DNA from: Methylovorus menthalis
GTDB lineage: Bacteria > Pseudomonadota > Gammaproteobacteria > Burkholderiales > Methylophilaceae
DNA length: 64,000 bases
NCBI RefSeq assembly: GCF_020523625.1
Contig: NZ_JAJAQH010000001.1
Location: 1 to 64,000 of the forward strand
Direction: 5' to 3'
Position numbers and translations under genes: made by a program. Below, in pieces: positions 28,680-35,042 of the stretch. Position 1 is the stretch's first letter. Each line of letters opens with the position of its first letter. The notes under the pieces are model-generated. The model made no database searches and was not told where the DNA came from. It saw only the letters and a program-made list of their open reading frames with translations.

Positions 28680-30080
28680 ATGAGCATATACGTATTCAGC
28701 ACGCTGATCCTCAGTATCATTTTTCTATTCGTCTTCAACACCTGGTGGGCGGGTAGCGCCCCGTTCAAGATGCATCTGGCCGGGATGGTGATCGTCGCCA
28801 CCACGGCATTTTCCGCCCTGCTCATGCTGGCGGTATATCCCCTGCTGCGCAATCGCAGCAAGCTGGACCTGAGCAATCCGGGCTTCGACCGCAAGGCCTG
28901 GGGCATCAATGTGTCATCGCTACTGGCAACCCCTGCCGCCGTGGTGGAAGGCTATACCGTCATTTTTGCCAACAACGCCTTTCTTGCCGAGCTGGGCATG
29001 CAGGGCATTTCGGATCAGATTCTGGGCATGCCACTGACCAATGTCATCCATCCCGGCGATCATCAAGCCCTGGCAGCCCTGCTCGCCACGCCCAACCACG
29101 ATAAAAAAGCCACTCAACGGTTGCGCCTGCTGTGCATGGATGGCTCGGTGCTGCCTGTGCATATTTCCGTCTCGCCCATCAGTGAAGCCGCCGATAACGA
29201 GCAACTGCTGCTGCAATTTTCGGCGGTGTCTTCGCACGATACGCCGGGCGCCAATTTCCGCGAGCAGTTTCCTTATCATCTGCTGGTCAACCAGATCGAG
29301 CAAGTCGTGTTCCAGGTCGATACCGCGCAAAACATTCTTTTCCTTAACCCATCGTGGCAAGGCCTGCTCGATTTCAACGTGGAAGATTGCCTGCAAAAAC
29401 CACTGCTGAGCTTTATCCACCCGGAAGACAAACCGCTGGTGGAAGCCCGCCTGCATTCGCTGATCCAGGGCAAGCGCAGCCGTTGCCTGCTGGAAGCCCG
29501 CGTCATCAGCAAAAACGGCGACTCTACCTGGGTGGAGCTGCGCGCGCGCAACACCTCGTCAGTCAAGGGCGAGCGTTCCAGCGTGGTCGGAACCCTCACC
29601 GACATCAGCCACAGCAAGCAGGCCGAGGCCAGCCTGCGTACCAACCGCCGTTCGCTCAGCATGCTGATCAACAATGCGCCCTGCATGATCTATCGCTGCA
29701 AGAACGACAGAAACTGGAGCTTTGAATTCGTCAGCGATGGCTGTGCCGAAGTCACCGGTTACGAGGCGCATGAGATGATCAATTCGCTTAACTTTTCCTA
29801 TGTCGAGATCATCCATCCGGAAGACCGGGTCCCGGCCTGGCAGCATGTGCAGGAAAAACTCGCCATGCAGGACAAGTTTCAGCTGGTGTACCGCATCATG
29901 ACGCGGGCAGGCAATACCAAATGGGTATGGGAACAGGGCAAGGGCGTTTACTCCAGTGCCGGTGAACTGCTGGCGCTGGAAGGCTTTATTGCCCACATCA
30001 GCGATGACGATGCCCCCACCGGCCTGATTGCCGATATCAAGCGACTGATACAGTCCCAGCCTACCCACAGCGGCGAATAA
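28680..30080 (+). CDS. Membrane-bound triple-PAS protein without output domain
   Basis: 466 aa. Two N-terminal membrane helices (about 3-22 and 32-55), then three PAS/PAC units at roughly 85-185, 205-320 and 330-450 (landmarks FANNAFLAELGM, FLNPSWQGLLDF, FVSDGCAEVTGYEA). The protein ends after the last PAC, with no kinase, GGDEF, EAL or HTH domain. Divergent from the NarX-like kinase with only 47 bp between the starts, so probably coregulated. It may feed signals to the kinase; not proven. Confidence 0.8.
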   Translation: MSIYVFSTLILSIIFLFVFNTWWAGSAPFKMHLAGMVIVATTAFSALLMLAVYPLLRNRSKLDLSNPGFDRKAWGINVSSLLATPAAVVEGYTVIFANNAFLAELGMQGISDQILGMPLTNVIHPGDHQALAALLATPNHDKKATQRLRLLCMDGSVLPVHISVSPISEAADNEQLLLQFSAVSSHDTPGANFREQFPYHLLVNQIEQVVFQVDTAQNILFLNPSWQGLLDFNVEDCLQKPLLSFIHPEDKPLVEARLHSLIQGKRSRCLLEARVISKNGDSTWVELRARNTSSVKGERSSVVGTLTDISHSKQAEASLRTNRRSLSMLINNAPCMIYRCKNDRNWSFEFVSDGCAEVTGYEAHEMINSLNFSYVEIIHPEDRVPAWQHVQEKLAMQDKFQLVYRIMTRAGNTKWVWEQGKGVYSSAGELLALEGFIAHISDDDAPTGLIADIKRLIQSQPTHSGE

Positions 30081-30084
30081 AAGA

Positions 30085-30102
30085 GGGCGTTTTGCAACGC
30101 CC
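30085..30102 (-). terminator. Terminator of the dmm-porin operon
   Basis: GGGCGTT-TTGC-AACGCCC hairpin; read on the minus strand it is followed by TCTTTTATT, so it suits the porin transcript. It may act in both directions against the PAS gene. Confidence 0.65.
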
Positions 30103-30135
30103 CCTTCAGGTACATCCCGGCTAAACCCCCAGGGA

Positions 30136-30936
30136 TCAGAACGTGCGCTTGATAAACAGCACCAGATGGTCATCACCAGTCTTGCGGCCCTTGGCGTCTA
30201 CCCACAAATCGCCATCGGCATTGGTACCGGTGTAGTTGAAGCCGGCATTCCAGCCTTCACTCTTGCCAACAGAGAAGTCCTTGTTAAGGCCGATCAGGTA
30301 ATCGCTGTAGCTCAAGTCCCCGTAGTTTTCAACACGCTGATGACCTGCGTGTGCCACCAGGTTGATATCCTGTACTGGCAACTTGTAGTTGAAATTCAGC
30401 TCGATGTAATCGGTGCCCTTAGTATCGCCATGGCCCAGCGTGCCACCGATAGACTTGGTGTTGTAACCGAAGAAATCGGTCACGGCACGCGAGTACTTGA
30501 GAGTGAACCACTTGTAGCCCAGCGCGCCGTTCAGCTCGGTGGTATTGGCAGACTGACCGGCAATCTTTTCATTGTCAGGATAGTAGAACTGCAAGAAACC
30601 AACATTCAGGCTGAGGTCAGGCGTGAACTGGTGCAGATAGCCGCCGTAGATATCGACTTCGAGCGTATTGCCATAGAGCGCATTCTTGTCGACATTGGTG
30701 CCCCATACACCCAGGTAAAGACCGCTGGAGTGGGCATAGTCAAAACCACCTTGCACGGCAGGGCGCTCGTTGGTGTAGGTGATGCCACGAAACACATACT
30801 GACCAAAGAAACCGATATTGCTGGTCAGGGTGTGGGGCGAGGCTTCGGCGGCGGCTTCATCCGCAGCCAACGCCGGCAGGTTGAAAAGACTGCAGGCCAC
30901 AAGACCGGCCACACTCAGACGCTTTACATGGTTCAT
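30136..30936 (-). CDS. TorF-family putative outer-membrane porin
   Basis: 266 aa from ATG 30936, with AAGGGGAACGTA as ribosome site. Signal peptide about 24 residues (LSVAGLVACSLFNLPALA before ADEAA). The rest is alternating beta-strands typical of a barrel (HTLTSNIGFFGQYVFRGITY, then GGFDYAHSSGLYLGVWGTNV) ending in aromatic KRTF. The family is often linked to small amine or nitrogen-compound catabolism. 69 bp downstream of dmmC on the same strand and ahead of a terminator, so probably the last gene of the dmm operon. Confidence 0.85.
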   Translation of the reverse strand: MNHVKRLSVAGLVACSLFNLPALAADEAAAEASPHTLTSNIGFFGQYVFRGITYTNERPAVQGGFDYAHSSGLYLGVWGTNVDKNALYGNTLEVDIYGGYLHQFTPDLSLNVGFLQFYYPDNEKIAGQSANTTELNGALGYKWFTLKYSRAVTDFFGYNTKSIGGTLGHGDTKGTDYIELNFNYKLPVQDINLVAHAGHQRVENYGDLSYSDYLIGLNKDFSVGKSEGWNAGFNYTGTNADGDLWVDAKGRKTGDDHLVLFIKRTF

Positions 30937-31005
30937 TACGTTCCCCTTATGAAAAGATAGATGCAAATGGAATTGCCCGGTAACCACGGCGCCATGGCTT
31001 AAGCC

Positions 31006-32046
31006 TTATTCAGGCTGGGTGCCAGTGCCGATGTCGGCGCCGTCGTCGAATCTGGAAAGCCAGGCCAGCACGGCCTGCTGATACTTGGTGATGCCCTTGT
31101 ACTCCACGAGATCAGGGTGAAGATCGCGCAGCACGCGATGAAAACGCTTGGCCCAACGTGGGTAGGTCGCCATTTCCTGCATGCTGATGAGGTAGCAGCG
31201 GATGCTGAAGACAATGGCATTGCTGCGCGGCATGCGGAACAGGGTTTGCAGCTCCACACGCAAATGCGCGAGTTCGCCTGCATTCTCTGCGGTGACCTTG
31301 TTGCGGTCGCCGCCCCATAGCGGGTAGTTTTCGGGCGAAGTATCGAGGCGCGGATTGATGGTCATGGTCCAGTTGAGGCGCCGTACCGGATTGGCCTGTT
31401 GCAGGCTCATCAGGAATTTCAGCGCGCGATCCATCACACCCAGCTTGGTGACTTGCGGCACCGGCCCGTGCCATTCATTCCATGACATGCCGACATTGAA
31501 TGCCAGCGACCAGTCAGCCTGGCTGGTGACAATGCCCGCATCGGCAAACAGGGTGTCTTCACGCTGATCCAGCAGCACAAAGTCGCCCTGCACCTGGCGG
31601 CCCATATATTCAAACGGGCCCATGGGCAGTGTGGCGGCATCGCCAAATACAAAGGATTGCTCAATTCCCAGCGGACGATTGACCCAGGTCCAGGCCTTGC
31701 CGTTTTTGCTCAGGCTGAATTGCTCAGGATAATCGCGCGCCAGGCTTTCCATGGTGAATTCCAGAAAATCCCACTCGGCATCCATCATGTGCGGCAATAC
31801 CGCGCAGCGGCCCGGGTCCTGCTCCAGGGTAATCGCCTTGTCGCGGCACTCGGCCACGTAGTGCTCGTCCACATCCAGCGTGAATTCAGTCACCGCACCC
31901 TTGGGACCCGCCGTATGCGGCTCGATGTTGACCGAGTACATGTACTGGTCTTCGGGAAACGGAAAGGGGAAACGGCGTATGGCTTCCGGCGAATTGCGGA
32001 AGGTATAGTCGTCGCGAAAGGTTTCCTGCTTGAAAGCGAGGCTCAT
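31006..32046 (-). CDS. dmmC: Heme-dependent oxidative N-demethylase, dimethylamine monooxygenase subunit (DUF3445)
   Basis: 346 aa from ATG 32046 with GAGGAA ribosome site; the longer frame overlaps dmmB. DUF3445/HODM family: PFPFPEDQYMYSV near the N-terminus, central WTWVNRPLGIEQSF, LAFNVGMSWNEWHGPVPQ, and NPRLDTSPENYPLWGGDR. In described dmm systems the heme protein is the oxygen-activating subunit that converts dimethylamine to methylamine and formaldehyde. Letter assignment follows the known gene order dmmDABC and could differ between authors. 11 bp after dmmB. Confidence 0.85.
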   Translation of the reverse strand: MSLAFKQETFRDDYTFRNSPEAIRRFPFPFPEDQYMYSVNIEPHTAGPKGAVTEFTLDVDEHYVAECRDKAITLEQDPGRCAVLPHMMDAEWDFLEFTMESLARDYPEQFSLSKNGKAWTWVNRPLGIEQSFVFGDAATLPMGPFEYMGRQVQGDFVLLDQREDTLFADAGIVTSQADWSLAFNVGMSWNEWHGPVPQVTKLGVMDRALKFLMSLQQANPVRRLNWTMTINPRLDTSPENYPLWGGDRNKVTAENAGELAHLRVELQTLFRMPRSNAIVFSIRCYLISMQEMATYPRWAKRFHRVLRDLHPDLVEYKGITKYQQAVLAWLSRFDDGADIGTGTQPE

Positions 32047-32057
32047 GGGAGCATTCC

Positions 32058-33011
32058 TCAAAGGTTGAGTTCCAGATAACCGCATTTGGCCCGTGACACA
32101 CAGGGCATGATCTTGCGGCCGCTAGCCTTGTCGGCGTCGCTCAGGTAGTGATCGTGGTGTTGCAACTGCCCATCGGTGCCCAGCACCTCCAGCTCGCAGC
32201 GGCCACAGGCGCCACCACGGCATAGCGAAGGCGCATCCACGCCAGCGGCCTCCAGGGCTTCCAGCATGCTCATGTCGCCTTGCACGGTAATTTCCAGTTC
32301 GGACTTGCTGAGTTTGAGCGTGAATGGCTCACCCACCGGTGGGGCCAGGAATTGCTCGCTATGGATGTGGTGCTCGGGCCAGCCGAGCGCGCGTGCTGTC
32401 GCCACCAGCGCTTCGACCATGCCTTGCGGGCCGCAGGCATAGACGTGGGTACCCAGCGGCTGGGCGCGCAACAGGGCGTCAAAATCCATGCGCTGGCCCA
32501 GGCTTTCGTCATAGCACACCGCCCGCTGGCTGACGCGCCCCTTGAGGGCATCGGCAAACGCCGCATGCTCGCGTGAGCGAAAACCATAGTGGAGGCTGTA
32601 ATCGCCGCCCAGACGCTCAAGATCATGAATCTGCGCCATGAACGGCGTAATGCCGATGCCACCAGCAATCAGCAGGTGATGCTTGGCCACGCGTGACAAG
32701 GCAAACAGATTCACCGGATAGCTAATATCAAGCACGCTGCCGACCTTGACCGCTTCGTGCATGTAGATGGAGCCACCGCGCGACTGTGGTTGGCGGTGTA
32801 CGGCAATCTCGTAATGCGCGCGGTCTTCCGGCGAACTCAGCAGCGAATAGGCATTGCGATAGGTGCGGCCGGGCGCAGGCATGGTGACGACAATATGACT
32901 GCCGCCAGAAAAGGCGGGCAGCTCGCCGCCACTAGCATCCACCAGCGTGAAGTGACGCACGCCAGCGCTGACGTCCTGAATGGAGGCCACTTTGACCTGT
33001 AACTGACTCAT
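32058..33011 (-). CDS. dmmB: Dimethylamine monooxygenase reductase subunit (flavin/2Fe-2S)
   Basis: 317 aa, phthalate-dioxygenase-reductase/VanB type. Flavin-binding RNAYSLLSSP near residue 52, nucleotide-binding LLIAGGIGITPFMAQI near 110 and YACGPQGMVEAL near 215, and a C-terminal plant-type 2Fe-2S domain with CRGGACGRC and a final Cys in IMPCVSRA. It passes electrons from NAD(P)H to the heme subunit. Start ATG 33011 overlaps the dmmA stop. Confidence 0.92.
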   Translation of the reverse strand: MSQLQVKVASIQDVSAGVRHFTLVDASGGELPAFSGGSHIVVTMPAPGRTYRNAYSLLSSPEDRAHYEIAVHRQPQSRGGSIYMHEAVKVGSVLDISYPVNLFALSRVAKHHLLIAGGIGITPFMAQIHDLERLGGDYSLHYGFRSREHAAFADALKGRVSQRAVCYDESLGQRMDFDALLRAQPLGTHVYACGPQGMVEALVATARALGWPEHHIHSEQFLAPPVGEPFTLKLSKSELEITVQGDMSMLEALEAAGVDAPSLCRGGACGRCELEVLGTDGQLQHHDHYLSDADKASGRKIMPCVSRAKCGYLELNL

Positions 33012-33607
33012 GGATAAATCTCCTCGATCTGGGGCACTTCGCCGGGGTTTTCGGCATCCACCATCAGCCCCATGTAGGCGCCCATGCGCCGCGAAAAGTG
33101 GTCGCGCACAAACAGCTTGCGGCCGCAGCCGCCGCAGGTGGCGATATTGCTGGTGACTTCATGCGTGAGCGACTTGCAATGCACGCAGTACACCGACCGC
33201 GCCAGTGAGCCGGTCAACTCTTTCATGACGTCTTGATTGAGAATGCCGAAGGAAGCGGCCGTCTCGGCCACATCCCACATGAATTTCTCGATGCCTGTGG
33301 TGTAAATGCGCAAACCCATGCGGGCTTCGGCCAGATAGCTTGCCCAGGCAGCCATCAGATCGGCCGTTGTCTCAAACACACGCAGATCGGCATCTACTGC
33401 TGCCTGCAAGGCTGGCAGGTAATCCTTGTCAGCGCCTGCCGGGCTGTAAAACACCGTGATCGGCTGCTCGGGCAATGCCTGCTGAAAAAGCTTGAGTACG
33501 GCAAGCCCGCCTTCGCCTTCTGCCAGCACGGCATGCGCCGTGGCTTTATCGTTCCAGAGTAGGGCCGTATAGACCGGCTTGCTGCGTATCCAGTAACCGC
33601 GTTCCAT
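33008..33607 (-). CDS. dmmA: Dimethylamine monooxygenase subunit DmmA
   Basis: 199 aa. N-terminal Rossmann-like half (YTALLWNDKATAHAV, QPITVFYSPAGADKDYLPAL) and a C-terminal metal ribbon with cysteine pairs CVHC and CGGC followed by LFVRDHFSRRMGAYMGLMVD, which I recognise as the DmmA family signature. Exact role is not settled; an electron-relay or structural subunit is likely. Overlaps dmmB by four bases. Confidence 0.9.
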   Translation of the reverse strand: MERGYWIRSKPVYTALLWNDKATAHAVLAEGEGGLAVLKLFQQALPEQPITVFYSPAGADKDYLPALQAAVDADLRVFETTADLMAAWASYLAEARMGLRIYTTGIEKFMWDVAETAASFGILNQDVMKELTGSLARSVYCVHCKSLTHEVTSNIATCGGCGRKLFVRDHFSRRMGAYMGLMVDAENPGEVPQIEEIYP

Positions 33608-33648
33608 CTTAAATGTCCTCTTAAACTGCTTAACCTGATCCTGCTGAC

Positions 33649-34764
33649 CTACGCGCCTTCGGGATGGGTGCGCAAACGCAAGGGGTCGTAAAACGGCGTA
33701 GGCGCGATGTGGGCTTTGCTTACACCGCTACTGTTGTGCACTTCCAGCGTGGTGCCGATGGCTGAGAGTTCTGGTTTCACATGCGCCATGGCGAGCGAGA
33801 GCATGAGGTAGCGGCTGTAACTGGCACTGGTGATCACGCCGATTTCCTTGCCATCCTTGAACAGCTTGGCGCCGGCTTCCATAGCCGATGCGCTGCGACA
33901 GACGAGGCCGACATGGCGCACACGCTCGCGGCCTTTCAGCTTGAGTACGGCGGCCTTGCCGATGTAATCCCCCTTCTTGTCGAGGTCCACGCCCCAACCC
34001 ATGTTGACTTCCCACGGTGTGGTATCGCCTTCCGGCATTTCAAACGGAAAGAACAGCAAGGCGGCTTCAATGCGGGTCAGCTCCAGCGAATTCCAGGAGG
34101 CGGCAATGGCACCGAAAGGGGCACCGACCTCGAGAATCTTGTCCCACAAGAAGACGGCATCGGCGGCGGTACAGTAAACCTCATAGCCACGCTCGCCGGA
34201 GTAACCGCCACGGGCGATGATGATGTTTTTGCCAAACAGCACAGTGGGCACATGGCGGAAATAAGGCAGGCCTGCCAGATCAAAGCTGAGGTGCGGTGCC
34301 AGGATAGCCAGCGATAAAGGGCCTTGCAGCGAGAGAATATGTATATCCAGATCAGGCTCGATCTTGATGTTTTTACCAGCAGACAACAGCTTGAGTTGCT
34401 CGGGGGTTTTACCGCTGCCATGCGAGAGACGGAAATCGGTGGCCGAGTCGCGAATCACCATGATGTCGTCACACAGCGCGCCGGTTTCATCGACTTCGGC
34501 GGCCAGCAATGAACAGCCGGGCTCGAGCCGGGTGATATCGCGCGCCACCAGCTGGTCGATCACGGCTTCGGCATCCGCGCCGCTGACCTTGACGATGTTC
34601 AGTGCCGATACATCATACAAACCCGCTTTGCTGCGCACGGCCACGACTTCGTCATGCACGCTGGTATTGTAGCTCCACGGAATCGGCATATCGTTCCAGG
34701 TATCGCCATCGAGCTTGGAGCCGAGTGCGCGATGTCGTTCATTCAGGATGGAATTTCTTGCCAT
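33649..34764 (-). CDS. dmmD: GcvT-like aminomethyltransferase family protein, DmmD
   Basis: 371 aa. Glycine-cleavage-T-protein fold: YDVSALNIVKVSGADAEAVI near residue 50, the central GYSGERGYEVYCTAADAVFL near 190, and C-terminal RVRHVGLVCRSASAMEAGAK with SYSRYLMLSLAMAHV. Members bind tetrahydrofolate; in the dmm system it probably captures the released formaldehyde as methylene-THF, which is an inference. First gene of dmmDABC-porin, with a 7-2-7 site about 90 bp upstream. Confidence 0.88.
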   Translation of the reverse strand: MARNSILNERHRALGSKLDGDTWNDMPIPWSYNTSVHDEVVAVRSKAGLYDVSALNIVKVSGADAEAVIDQLVARDITRLEPGCSLLAAEVDETGALCDDIMVIRDSATDFRLSHGSGKTPEQLKLLSAGKNIKIEPDLDIHILSLQGPLSLAILAPHLSFDLAGLPYFRHVPTVLFGKNIIIARGGYSGERGYEVYCTAADAVFLWDKILEVGAPFGAIAASWNSLELTRIEAALLFFPFEMPEGDTTPWEVNMGWGVDLDKKGDYIGKAAVLKLKGRERVRHVGLVCRSASAMEAGAKLFKDGKEIGVITSASYSRYLMLSLAMAHVKPELSAIGTTLEVHNSSGVSKAHIAPTPFYDPLRLRTHPEGA

Positions 34765-34836
34765 GTGGATGTCCCCTTTAAAATTTGATGCGGTGTTGAA
34801 CTTGGCATCACGATAGCCAAATCACCGGGGGACCAA

Positions 34837-34868
34837 AATTCTCTTGAAGGGGTACTACCAAAGAAGTA
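34837..34868 (-). promoter_or_regulatory. dmm promoter with NarL-type 7-2-7 site
   Basis: On the minus strand TACTTCT-TT-GGTAGTA (34868-34853), 9 nt, then GAGAATTTTGG (from 34843). Spacing and the GAGAATT box are identical to the tmd and APC promoters. Leader to the dmmD ATG about 70 nt. Confidence 0.75.
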
Positions 34869-34949
34869 CGCATAAGAAATCTAAGTTTTTAGATGCAAAA
34901 GCTTGAACAAGCCAATGAAAACACTTTAATTCTTCGCATTAATTCTATA

Positions 34950-34974
34950 TATTCGCGAATAGTATGCGCGAATA
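34950..34974 (+). promoter_or_regulatory. Palindromic operator candidate before the GGDEF-EAL gene
   Basis: TATTCGCGAATA (34950-34961) is a perfect 12-bp palindrome; a half site GCGAATA follows at 34968-34974. It lies inside the longest possible reading frame of the GGDEF-EAL gene, which supports a start further downstream. Confidence 0.45.
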
Positions 34975-35042
34975 TCGGTCTGGCCTCATGCCCATTTCGC
35001 GCTCAGAATAATCATGACATATCGATGGGTTTTGCCGCGCCA

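Noticed and set aside
26059-28683. 874-residue + strand frame opposite the NarX-like kinase
   Set aside because: A GC-rich antisense shadow: the minus strand encodes a full kinase and regulator with all motifs, and the + product shows only His/Gln-rich low-complexity sequence.
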